From Metridium senile (lineage: Eukaryota > Cnidaria > Anthozoa > Actiniaria > Metridiidae), in contig OX459108.1 in the NCBI GenBank assembly GCA_949775045.1, positions 13,601,711 to 13,665,710 of the forward strand: a DNA stretch of 64,000 nucleotides, read 5' to 3'. Under the pieces are notes generated by a model. The model was not told the origin of the DNA, did not search any database, and saw only the letters and a program-made list of their open reading frames with translations. Below, one piece after another: positions 1-8,926 of this stretch. How positions within the stretch are numbered: the stretch's first letter is position 1; the number at the start of each line of letters is the position of its first letter. A program made the translations under genes and the position numbers.

Positions 1-239
1 TTATTTTGACACTGATATAATATAATTTTGTAAGCGCATTGAGTTTTTAAAATGCGCTATAAGCACCTAGTATAAATAAATAAATAAATCATTCTCTCTC
101 GGTCAATACTTTTTATCAAATTTCAATTCGTTTCCTCGGAGTTTCGCGTAAAAGTAAAAACTGTTTTGCAGTCTAAACTTTTCTTGGCTGAGGTTTCGCG
201 TCAATGTAGGGCTGTGACATAACGTTATCAGGATTATAT
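1..239. other. left-edge intergenic DNA of the BTB cluster
   Basis: No coding sequence is seen. Bases about 110-200 match flanks found beside the other BTB genes (about 3640-3735, 4100-4165, 8195-8255). They carry a transposon-end-like segment (GTAAAAGTA..CTGTTTTGCAGTC) that also forms both ends of the element at 43347-43631. The stretch is therefore the downstream flank of the first BTB repeat unit. Confidence 0.5.
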
Positions 240-800
240 ATATCGATAGATATTCTGCCTCCTTAACCATCCATGATCCCTCCCCCTCTAATACAAACAG
301 CCCCTCCCCCTTTTTTACCCTGGCCTAAACACATACAGTAAAGACTGTACTGTGTCTACAATAGAAGATTTCCCAATAGATATATACTGCCTCCCCTCTA
401 ACACACATGCACAGCCCCCCTATTTCCTACTACCATAAACACATACAGTATTGTGTGGTATGTCCACAATAGAAGTTTGCTCAATTTCCCGATAGATATA
501 CTGCCCCCTTAACCATTGATGATCCCTTCCCCTCTAACACAAACAGCCCCAATATTTCCTACCACCCTATAAAACACATATAGTAAAGCCTCTTATATAA
601 TGTACTGTGTGGTATGTATACAATAGAAGCTTGCCTGATTTCTCGATAGATATACTGCCTCCCTAACCATTCATGATCCCTCCCCCTCCCTCTTTTCTAC
701 CCTGGCCTAACACATACAGTAAATTAAGCCTCTTATATTGTACTGTGTGGTATGTTCCGCAATAGAAGGTTATCCGACTTCTTTGAGTTTTTGTAGTATT
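240..800. repeat. four copies of a 115-155 bp tandem repeat downstream of BTB gene 1
   Basis: Each unit starts near GATAGATATACTGCC, continues with a C-rich stretch (CATGATCCCTCCCCCTCTAA) and an ACACATACAGTAAAG segment, and ends with a CCACAATAGAAG-like stretch. Unit starts are near 246, 375, 492 and 645. One copy follows BTB gene 2 (about 3775-3900, with a decayed one near 4165-4330) and two follow BTB gene 3 (about 8535-8810), so copy number varies between the duplicated genes. Confidence 0.75.
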
Positions 801-908
801 ACAATATAACAAATAGGGAGTGCTTGTCATATTTGGTACCAAGAGAGCTCTCTTGTTTGTACTTGTTATACAGCATAGAAGTACAACTGTAACTGATATG
901 TTTCAATA

Positions 909-2240
909 TCAATCTTCAGTAAGACCAATTTCCTGAAGAAGAAATGCTGGAAACTGACCATGGCTAACTGAAGATTGTTTGAAGTAACCGCTGTCACTTC
1001 GATAAGTTATCTTAATAGAATCTTCATCTCCTACTACAGATTTCCCATCTATCCCAGTGTATGTAGGTAGCCCATCAATGTAAGCCCGTACTCTATACCA
1101 TACATTTTTGTTGAGTTTGACAGGCTTGGAAAGGGTAATAGTAAACCCATAGTAGGAGTCATCCGTCAATTCACTCTCAGTCTTGAAGTTGGATGATGAC
1201 TGAATTACAGTAGTATTATCGCCTTCTGTGATTTTTAAATCTATTCTGAATTTCGCACCTGGACGGCCAAACATCCTAATACCCAGAAGAGAGACATCCT
1301 GGTTAGTCGTGAATTGGATAGCGTTCATCATTTTGTTCTTGTCAGTATTTGATGTTTCTACTGGAGGCTTTACGCTGTCAAAACGAAAACTTGAAGTGAA
1401 AATATAATTCAATCTTTGTTTTCTGTTGAACATACTTGTCGATTCAGAGATAGAGTAAAAGGTCTGAAACAGCTCTGTTAGCTCATTTTTTTTAAGTATC
1501 TCGCAAGGAAGGGCAACTTCTGAAAACTCTTTCACTTTCATAACAGGAAACCTAATCATTTTGATGACATCTTCTCCTAGAACCGCTCTTTTGTTCTTAC
1601 CAGTGTTTTCCAATGCACATTCTTCAACTTTCTTCGCAGCCCATTGATCCACAGCTCGAAATAACTCTATTTCTTTAATTCTTAGAGTATCTCGGGCTAA
1701 AACTTGGCACAACACTTCTCGGGAGACATTGAAAAATGGGTTGGAGAATACCGCTCTTTTAGTTTCTTTGTCAACAAGGCTCCAGCAATGCTCTTCAAGC
1801 TTTTCGTTCTTACAACACAGTATTCGCGGTAGAATAATAAACACCTCTTCAGGCGTTAGCCTTTCTTGAAGATATTCCGTGCATTTCTCGACCAAAAACG
1901 GCATTATGTATTTCTCCGCGACGTAGAGCACTTCCATGACGTTACTTCCGGTTAGGTTTACTTCATCCGAGTACACAAAATGAAGCATTTGCTGCAGTCC
2001 TTCCTTAGTGCAGTCTGGTAGGTCAATAGTTGAGTTAGTCTCGGCAAGATCACCGTAAAACATAGCTTCAAAGACAGGACTACTGATAGCTAGGATGTAC
2101 TTGTTGGCTTGGAGTGTGTCTTTGCCGCCATTACTCGAGTCAACAGTGAACTTTACATCACAAAACAATGACCTTTCGAAAGCGTATTGTGTACGTTCTC
2201 TGACGGTAGACAGTCTGCTTTGCCAGTCGAAAGACTCCAT
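909..2240 (-). CDS. BTB-BACK-PHR domain protein 1 (BTBD1/2/3/6-like)
   Basis: This uninterrupted 443-residue reading frame starts MESFDWQ. Domains in order: BTB/POZ about residues 20-125 (CDVKFTV, LAISSPVFEAMFYG, EVLYVAEKY), BACK about 130-245 (LTPEEVFIILPRIL, HCWSLVD, LFRAVDQWA), and a C-terminal PHR domain about 290-440 (GIRMFG, YYGFTITL, WYRVRA, YTGIDGKSVV). Length and domain order fit the BTBD1/2/3/6 family, whose members act as substrate adaptors of cullin-3 ubiquitin ligases; the PHR domain is the presumed substrate-binding part. It is the first of three tandem copies on the same strand. The first ~130 residues are almost identical in all three, while the PHR half differs. No intron is apparent, unlike many vertebrate homologues. 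The exact orthologue and substrate cannot be read from the sequence. Confidence 0.9.
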   Translation of the reverse strand: MESFDWQSRLSTVRERTQYAFERSLFCDVKFTVDSSNGGKDTLQANKYILAISSPVFEAMFYGDLAETNSTIDLPDCTKEGLQQMLHFVYSDEVNLTGSNVMEVLYVAEKYIMPFLVEKCTEYLQERLTPEEVFIILPRILCCKNEKLEEHCWSLVDKETKRAVFSNPFFNVSREVLCQVLARDTLRIKEIELFRAVDQWAAKKVEECALENTGKNKRAVLGEDVIKMIRFPVMKVKEFSEVALPCEILKKNELTELFQTFYSISESTSMFNRKQRLNYIFTSSFRFDSVKPPVETSNTDKNKMMNAIQFTTNQDVSLLGIRMFGRPGAKFRIDLKITEGDNTTVIQSSSNFKTESELTDDSYYGFTITLSKPVKLNKNVWYRVRAYIDGLPTYTGIDGKSVVGDEDSIKITYRSDSGYFKQSSVSHGQFPAFLLQEIGLTED

Positions 2241-2609
2241 AGTAACTTAGACTAGATAAGTTATGAAAGTAGGGCAACTAGAGCAAATTTTCAGCAGTTT
2301 CGTTCGAACTTCCTTGTTGGAAGCATTCGATTTATACTACCTGTGGGATACCTGTGTTAAGAAAGGACTGCGAAAGACTAAGCTCCACAAACAAGGACGA
2401 GTTTTGCATCTCCTGCACCATGTTTTTGAAATTTTAATGATTTTCTCCAATTAAATACGTTCTACACGTGTTATCAAGAAAAAGTACACGTAAAACACAA
2501 GCTTTTTAGACTTTTTAGTGCTTATATCAACCAATTCAACTGAACGAGTTGAGGTTTGGGGTTTATTAAATAATTAACTTAAAATTAGTACATTGTCTAT
2601 AGCTGCATG
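2241..2609 (-). other. upstream flank of BTB gene 1, shared with BTB gene 2
   Basis: The first ~150 bp upstream of the start codon are almost identical to 6396-6545 upstream of BTB gene 2 and partly to 10247-10340 upstream of gene 3. The duplication therefore includes the promoter. No clear TATA box is seen. A short plus-strand frame at 2263-2454 falls here and is not considered a gene. Confidence 0.5.
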
Positions 2610-2925
2610 GGATTACCCTGGTTCCAGAGGGGCATATTTTCTTTTATAGGGAATAATACGAGTCGCGAGGCGACGAGCTATTGAGTCGCGAAGCGACGAT
2701 GGCTGATTCGCGGAGCGATATACTCTACCAAACAAACAAAATACATACAAAATAGTCCTCGAAACTACTTTATTAAAATCGTAAAAAATCCTCAAACCTC
2801 TGGCATCCAGGGTATACGGACCTCTATACGTTGTCTGGGGATCTGACTCGTCCAAGTTTGTTGACATCTTAACGTGCAGTGAGTTACAGCCGTTTTCAAT
2901 AGGTAGTCGTGTATTCATTTGTACA
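2610..2925. repeat. dispersed repeat block with GTCGCGAAGCGACG motifs
   Basis: The block is repeated at about 7528-7810 with small indels. It contains short, partly palindromic units (GAGTCGCGAAGCGACGA, CGCGGAGCGATAT) and reads open on the minus strand in both copies, giving similar peptides that end ATRIIPYKRKYAPLEPG. No protein family is recognised. It is either part of the duplicated BTB unit or a transposon fragment carried with it. Confidence 0.5.
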
Positions 2926-3165
2926 CAGGTAGCCCAAGCTCACTATTTGTGTTGATTTACTATAGAATATATGGGGATTTTTCAACGTACAATTTTTTGC
3001 CTTAATTCTTAATAAAATAAAATGAAACTCTTAGAGTGTCTTTATAAAGACACTCTAAGAGTTTCATTTTATTTTATTAAGAATTAAGGCAAAAAATTGT
3101 ACGTTGAAAAATCCCCATATATTCTATAGTAAATCAACACAAATAGTGAGCTTGGGCTACCTGTG
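2926..3165. mobile_element. near-perfect palindromic (foldback) MITE, about 240 bp
   Basis: A perfect inverted repeat spans 2924-3165, centred at 3044/3045 with no spacer (GTCTTTATAAAGAC at the centre). Arms begin CAGGTAGCCCAAGC. The 9-bp direct repeat ATTTGTACA lies at 2917-2925 and 3166-3174. The paralogous BTB unit has a single ATTTGTACA at about 7808-7816 with no insertion, which is an empty site. A 9-bp duplication suits Mutator-like elements. No coding capacity. Confidence 0.85.
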
Positions 3166-3174
3166 ATTTGTACA

Positions 3175-4865
3175 GAGCTTATTTACTGAGGGTTTTTCAG
3201 TATATTTTTGTGAGTGAGTAACAAAGATATATATACTTTCTACAATTATATATATTGGTAATATTATCAGTTTGTACATATATTTTCAGAGATATAAGTT
3301 CTAACAAAGAATGAAGCGAATTAGAGTTTGTTTTTGCATGACTTTGCCGGCTAGATGAGTATTTACTGAGTTGCATGCCTCCGTATGTACTGAGATTTTT
3401 GATACAGCTTCAAAAACTTGCATCACAGAATTGACGACTTTTCAGCAAGTTGATTTGTGTAACAGCTGTAACAGCATAATTGACATTTAAGCCATATCGC
3501 GAAAAATCGTTGCCAAAAATCGTCCCAACTTTAAAGCAAAAACTCCTAGAAAACGGGTACGTCATAGCCTTCCGGATACAACACAGGCTAGTACGTCACA
3601 TCTCGCTTCAATCTTTCTTGAACAATACTTTTTAATCGAACTTCACTTCGTTTCTTGGGAGTTTGAGCGTAAAAGTAGTGACTGTTTTGCAGTCTAAACT
3701 TTTAATTTCTTGGCTGAGTTTTCGCGTTAATGTTAGGGTCTGTGACATAAGGTTATCGGGATTAGATATATATATCGATAGATATGCTGCCTCCTTAAAC
3801 ATTCATGATCCCTCCTCCTCTAACACAAACAGCCCCCTCCCTTTTCTACCCTCCTAAGCACATACTGTGTTATATTGTGTTCCGCAATAGGTTGCCCGAT
3901 TTTTTTGAGCCGTCTTTTTGCATGCACGCAAGCTTATTAATAAATCGGAGTACCTGTTAATTTTTCTAACGTTAACAAAAGAGCTCTCTTGTTTGTACTC
4001 GGTATACAGCATAGAAGTAACTGATTTCAATGTCAATCTTCAGCGATAAGATCAATGTCATGAATAAGAAATGCTGGAAACTGACCATGGAACTGTTGTA
4101 ACAGTAGGAACTGTTTTGCAACCTAAACTTTTCTTGGTCGAGTTTTCGCGTCAATTTAGGGGCTGTGACATAGCGTAATGATCCCTTCGCTGGCCTCTAT
4201 AACACACACACAAACACATGCAGCCCTCCTCCCTTTCCTCCCCTCTTAAGCACGCACAGTATGCCGGCAACCCCCGCTACAAACGTGGTATTGGTATAAA
4301 TTGAGGTCAGTGGTCTGTCGCCAATAGAAGTGTTGGCTCGTGAAAAAGAACAAATATTACCAGTATAAGACAATGGAATCGTTAATAAACTTTAATGATC
4401 GATTCAAACTGATGCATCTCAGCCACCACTAATTTATAGTGAAATACTGTTGGAAAGTATCTCACTAATGTTTGATTGATGGGTGTTGGCTAAGAATCAC
4501 CAGGGAGAAGTTTACACACATGATTATTAATGCTGATTATAAGAAATGTTATATATAGTACTTCAACAAGTACATAACTATAGTAAATACGATTATATAT
4601 ATAAAAATAGTTATGGGAACTTTACAACAGATTTAAGTTCCCCCAATTTCTTTGCGTTCTAGTCACAACCAACTGAAAATACGGCTAGAGGCGAGTAAGT
4701 TGCATGCATGCAGCCATATAAACCAATCACAAAGCCTGTCCACAATATAATAGAAGTTTACCCGATTTCTTTGAGTTCTTATTGCACGCAAGCTTATTAA
4801 TGGCAAATCCGAATGCCTGTTATATTTTGTACTCATTATACAGCATAGAAATATGAGTTTCAATG
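3175..4865. other. intergenic DNA between BTB genes 1 and 2
   Basis: Bases about 3175-3735 are a diverged duplicate of 7815-8255, followed by one copy of the ~130-bp repeat (3775-3900). The stretch 3905-4165 resembles the 3-prime flank of the BTB genes. About 4290-4640 is AT-rich sequence with no counterpart noticed elsewhere in the window. Short open frames here (for example 3854-4154 minus) have no recognisable domain and are not called. Confidence 0.45.
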
Positions 4866-6395
4866 TCAATTTTCAGTAAGATCACTTATTTCCTGAAAAA
4901 TAAATGCTGGAAACTGACCATGGGTGACTGACGAATGTTTGGTATCGTAGCTGTCATTTTGATAAGATATCCTAAAAGAATCTACATCATCATCTACATC
5001 ATCATCTAAATCATCATCGGCTTCATCTACATCATCATCTACATCATCATCTACATCATCATCTTCATCTACATCATAATCTACATCATCATCTACATCA
5101 TCATCTTCATCTACATCATCATCTACATCATCATCTACATCATCATCTTCATCATAATCTTCATCATCATCATCATCATCTACATCATCATCTTGAAGTT
5201 CATCGGCTTCATATATCCCAGTGTATGTTGGTGGCCCTTCAATGTCAGCCAATACTCTATACCCTACATATCTGGTGATTTTGACAGGTTTGTCAAGGGT
5301 TATCGTAAACCCATAATATGAGCCATCCGTCAATTCACTCTCAGTCATGAATTGGGATGATAACTGTGACACAGTTTTATCTGTGTGTAAGATTTTTAAA
5401 TCTATGTTAAATGTCGCGCCTGGACTGCCAAACATCCTTATACCGTTAAGATAGACATCTTGGTTAGTCGTGAATTGGATAGCGTGAATTCTGTGATTGT
5501 CAGTCTCTGATGTTTCTACTGGAGGCTTTACGCTGTTAAAACGAAAACTTGAAGTGAAAACACCATTCAATCGTTGTTTTTTGTTAAACATTGTCGATTC
5601 GGAGATAGAGTTAAAGTTCTGGATCAGTTCAGTAAGCTCACGTTTTTTAAGTATCTCGCAAGGAAGGACAACTTCTGCAAACTCTTTTTCTTCCATAAGA
5701 GGAAACCTTATCATTCTGATAACCTCTTCTCCTAGAATGGATCGCTTCGTCTTACCAGTGTTTTCCAATCCACTTTCTTCAACTTTCTTCGCAGCCCATT
5801 GATCCACAGCTTGGAATAACTTTGTTTCTTTGATTCTTAGAGTATCTCGGGCTAAAACTTGGGACAACATTTCTCGGGAGACATTGAGAAATGGGTTGGA
5901 GAATACTGCTCTTTTAGTATCTTTGTCAACAAGGCTCCAGCAATGCTCTTCAAGCTTTTCGTCCTCACGACAAAGTATTCGCGGTAGAATAATAAACACC
6001 TCTTCAGGCGTTAGCCTTTTCTGGATATATTTCGTGCATTTCTCGACCAAAAACGGCATTATGTATTTCTCAGCGACGTAGAGTACTTCCATAACGTTAC
6101 TTCCGGTTAGGTTTACTTCATCCGAATGCACAAAATGAAGCATTTGCTGCAGTCCTTCCTTAGTGCAGTCTGGTAGGTCAATAGTTGAATTAGTCTCGGC
6201 AAGATCACCGTAAAACATAGCTTCAAAGACAGGACTACTGATAGCTAGGATGTACTTGTTGGCTTGGAGTGTGTCTTTGCCGCCATTACTCGAGTCAACA
6301 GTGAACTTTACATCACAAAACAATGACTTTTCGAAAGCGTATTGTGTACGTTCTCTGACGGTAGACAGTCTGCTTTGCCAGTCGAAAGACTCCAT
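4866..6395 (-). CDS. BTB-BACK-PHR domain protein 2, with an acidic insertion
   Basis: This 509-residue intronless frame has the same start (MESFDWQ) and BTB, BACK and PHR order as its neighbours. BTB and promoter sequence are nearly identical to gene 1. It differs by a run of about 75 acidic residues (roughly 397-471, mostly Asp with Val and Glu) inside the PHR domain. The run replaces the loop that in genes 1 and 3 reads GIDGKSVV.DEDSIKITYRSD. After it the domain resumes as SFRISYQND and ends normally. The insertion is encoded by an expanded ATC/TAC-type microsatellite and stays in frame. Family knowledge predicts a cullin-3 adaptor. Whether the PHR domain still folds or has a changed partner is unknown. 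It could be a functional variant or a gene at the start of decay. Confidence 0.88.
   Translation of the reverse strand: MESFDWQSRLSTVRERTQYAFEKSLFCDVKFTVDSSNGGKDTLQANKYILAISSPVFEAMFYGDLAETNSTIDLPDCTKEGLQQMLHFVHSDEVNLTGSNVMEVLYVAEKYIMPFLVEKCTKYIQKRLTPEEVFIILPRILCREDEKLEEHCWSLVDKDTKRAVFSNPFLNVSREMLSQVLARDTLRIKETKLFQAVDQWAAKKVEESGLENTGKTKRSILGEEVIRMIRFPLMEEKEFAEVVLPCEILKKRELTELIQNFNSISESTMFNKKQRLNGVFTSSFRFNSVKPPVETSETDNHRIHAIQFTTNQDVYLNGIRMFGSPGATFNIDLKILHTDKTVSQLSSQFMTESELTDGSYYGFTITLDKPVKITRYVGYRVLADIEGPPTYTGIYEADELQDDDVDDDDDDEDYDEDDDVDDDVDDDVDEDDDVDDDVDYDVDEDDDVDDDVDDDVDEADDDLDDDVDDDVDSFRISYQNDSYDTKHSSVTHGQFPAFIFQEISDLTEN
4984..5205. repeat. in-frame ATC/TAC microsatellite in BTB gene 2
   Basis: About 220 bp of ATCATCTACATC-type repeats are read on the minus strand as Asp-Asp-Asp-Val runs. 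BTB genes 1 and 3 have about 25 bp of ordinary coding sequence at the same point. All indels are multiples of three, since the frame is kept to the normal C-terminus. Confidence 0.9.
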
Positions 6396-6551
6396 AGTAA
6401 CTTAGACTAGATAAGTTATGAAAGTAGGGCAACTAGAGCAAATTTTCAGCAGTTTCGTTCGAACTTTCTTGTTGGAAGCATTCGATTTATACTACCTCTG
6501 GGATACCTGTGTCGAGAAATGACTGTGAAAGACTAAGCTCCACAAACAATA

Positions 6552-6761
6552 CTCCAGTTTCGAGATCTCTTTTACTCAGTGTTAGCCTCAAAACCATGTA
6601 ATATATTCTTTTGTTCAGTAACAGTCCGTGCAAATGAAAGAGATTTGTAAGCATAGAAGACAATAAAAATATATCGAAATCTCACGAGTTTTATCTAAAT
6701 TTCTGCATATTTTACACACAATTGAGGCTAACACTGAGTAAAAGAGATCTCGAAACTGGAG
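6552..6761. mobile_element. TA-flanked MITE (Tc1/mariner-like)
   Basis: Terminal inverted repeats of about 40 bp begin CTCCAGTTTCGAGATCTC at 6552 and end at 6761. Each is flanked by TA (6550-6551 and 6762-6763). The corresponding place upstream of BTB genes 1 and 3 lacks the insertion (about 2385 and 10358). No coding capacity. Confidence 0.8.
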
Positions 6762-6891
6762 TATTAAACATGGCGGACGGAAGGCGGACGGGTGATTTTG
6801 CATCTCTTGCACCATGTTTTTGAAATTTTCAATGATTTTCCGGCTCCAATTTAATACGTCTAAACGTGCTATCAAGAAAAAGTACAGGTAT

Positions 6892-7423
6892 GGGACTGTT
6901 CGTTTATTTCATCGCAGGGGGGCTGGTGGTTTTTGTTTAATTTCAATATTTTTAAAAATTACCCCCTCTCAACTAAAAGCTTTTGTGTGATTTTTACCCC
7001 CTTCTAAAACATAACATTTGAATTTTTACCCCCACGCCCTCCACAAAAATACTAGGTACCAGTCTCCTGTAATAAAAAATTGCCAGGGTACATTTTTTAC
7101 AAGATGGCCGAATTAGGTAGTACATGTCAATGTTAATTACCACATAGCTCTTTTTTTTTTTTTACAAAAAAAACAAAATGAGCACATATACTTTCACTAT
7201 AGTTCTACACAATCGATTGCATTTTTTCCGATTTTTTTCTTACATTTTATTTTAATTAATTTGGCTTATTTTGAGTGTAGATTTTTGTTAATTTTTTAAA
7301 TTTTACCCCCTCTCTTTAGTACTGTGATATCAAATTTTACCCCCCTAAAAAACGTTTTTTGAAAATTTAACACCTCACGAAAAACCACCAGCCCCCCCTA
7401 TGATGTAATAAACGAACAGTCCC
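6892..7423. mobile_element. about 530-bp MITE with GGGACTGTTCGTTTATT termini
   Basis: The left end at 6892 and the right end at 7423 are inverted copies of GGGACTGTTCGTTTATTNCAT followed by a G-rich AGGGGGGCTGGTGGTTTTT stretch. TA lies on the outer right side and TAT on the left. The interior is made of ACCCCCT/ATTTTT-rich blocks. The upstream region of BTB gene 1 (about 2485) lacks the insertion. Non-autonomous and non-coding. Confidence 0.75.
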
Positions 7424-7527
7424 TAAAACACAAGCTTTTTAGTCGGTTTATATCAACCAATTCAAAAACGAGTTGAGGTTTGGGGTTTAATCAAGTACAT
7501 TCGAGACGGAAAGTTGTCTGGGATTAC

Positions 7528-7810
7528 CCTGGTTCCAGAGGGGCATATTTTCTTTTATAGGGAATAATACGAGTCGCGAAGCGACGAGCTATTGAGTCGC
7601 GAAGCGACGATTGCCGAGTCGCGGAGCGATATATTCTACCAAACAAACAAAATACATACAAAATAGTCCTCGAAACTACTTTAAATCGTAAAAAAAAATC
7701 AAACCTCTGGCATCCAGGGTAGTCTGGGATCTGACTCCACGTCCAAGTTTGACGACATCGTAACGTGCAGTGAGTTACAGCCGTTTTCAATAGGTAGTCG
7801 GGTATCCATT
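7528..7810. repeat. second copy of the GTCGCGAAGCGACG repeat block
   Basis: This is a near copy of 2610-2925, in the same orientation and the same position relative to the next BTB gene, confirming that the duplicated unit is about 4 kb. The uninterrupted junction near 7805-7820 is the empty site for the palindromic element at 2926-3165. Confidence 0.6.
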
Positions 7811-8257
7811 TGTACAGAGCTTGTTTACTGAGGGTTTTTATAATCAGTTTGTGAGTGAGTGACAAAGATATATATCATTTCTACAATTATATATTGGTAA
7901 TATTATCAGTTTGTACATATATTTTCAGAGATATAAGTTCTAACAAGGAATGAAGCGAATTTTAAGTTTGCCCCCGTATGTAGATTTTTTGATACAGCTT
8001 CAAAAACTTGCAACGCAGAATGACGACTATTTAGCAAGCTGATTTGTGTAACAGCATAATTGACAAGCCATATCGCGACAAATCGTTGCCGAAAACTCCT
8101 AGAAAACGGGTACGTTATAGCCTTCCGGATAGAACACAGGCTATAGTACGTCACGCTTCGATCTTTCTCGGTCAATACTTTTTAATTGAACTTCACTTCG
8201 TTTACTGGAAGTTTAATCGTAAAAGTAGGGACTGTTTTGCAGTCTAAACTTTTCTTG

Positions 8258-8471
8258 CGAACTAGCGAGTAAACTAGTATAGGCTGCGTCGGTGTTTGAT
8301 ATAAACGATAGGTAATATAATGAAATTTGTAACCGTTAAAAAATGTTGACTTAACTTTACTGACGTTTCGAGCTTTAGCCCTTCGTCGGAGTAAAAGCAA
8401 AAAAAAAAAACTTTTTACTCCGACGAAGAGCTAAAGCTTTTTTAACGGTTTTACAAATTTCATTATATTAC
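8258..8471. mobile_element. foldback retroelement fragment with hammerhead-like core (Penelope-like)
   Basis: The insertion is flanked by a 14-bp direct repeat, CTAAACTTTTCTTG (8244-8257 and 8472-8485); the uninterrupted sequence occurs near BTB gene 1. Inside, 8309-8474 forms an imperfect hairpin around a poly-A stretch. A related copy lies inverted at about 56950-57110. Long, 14-bp target duplications suit retroposition. The minus strand carries a degenerate hammerhead core (see 8362-8389). Confidence 0.65.
8362..8389 (-). ncRNA. hammerhead-ribozyme-like motif (degenerate)
   Basis: On the minus strand the order is CCGACGA (consensus CUGANGA with one change), a GGGCT/AGCTC-like stem II, then GAAAC and GTC. 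The tiny ACGU helix III next to a GUC cleavage triplet is the arrangement described for Penelope-like elements. Activity is doubtful because of the U-to-C change. The second hairpin arm (about 8420-8445) keeps the first box but lacks GAAAC. Confidence 0.5.
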
Positions 8472-8534
8472 CTAAACTTTTCTTGGTTGAGTACAGTTTT
8501 CGCGCCAATGTAGGGGATGTGACAACGTTATCAT

Positions 8535-8810
8535 GAGTATCATATATATCGATAAATATTCTGCCCCCTTAACCATTCATGATCCCTCCCCCTCAAACAG
8601 TCCCCTCCCCCATTTCTACCCTCCTAAACACATTCAGTTAAGCATCGTCTACAATAGAAGAGTTCCCGATAGATATACTGCCTTCCTAACCATTCATGAT
8701 CCCTCCCCCTCTAACACACACAGCCCCCTATTTCCTACTACCCTATACACATACAGTAAAGCCTCTTATATTGTGTGGTATGTCCACAATATAATAAGTT
8801 TGTCCAATCT
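8535..8810. repeat. two copies of the 130-bp repeat downstream of BTB gene 3
   Basis: These are the same units as at 240-800, beginning near 8546 and 8667. The open frame across them is low-complexity and is not a gene. Confidence 0.65.
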
Positions 8811-8926
8811 CTTTGAGTTTTTGTAGTATTACAATGTAACAAAAAAGGAGTGCCTGTCATATTTGGTACCAAGAGAGCTCTCTTGTTTGTACTCGGTATA
8901 CAGCAAAGAAGTAACTCATTTCAATG

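Noticed and set aside
2263..2454. 63-codon plus-strand frame between BTB gene 1 and its upstream flank
   Set aside because: It lies in the duplicated promoter, has no recognisable domain, and the matching sequence near BTB gene 2 is interrupted by a stop and a MITE.
2613..2918. 101-codon minus-strand frame ending APLEPG, also open at 7524-7865
   Set aside because: It recurs with the repeat block but has no recognisable domain and a different N-terminal half in each copy; kept as a repeat, not a gene.
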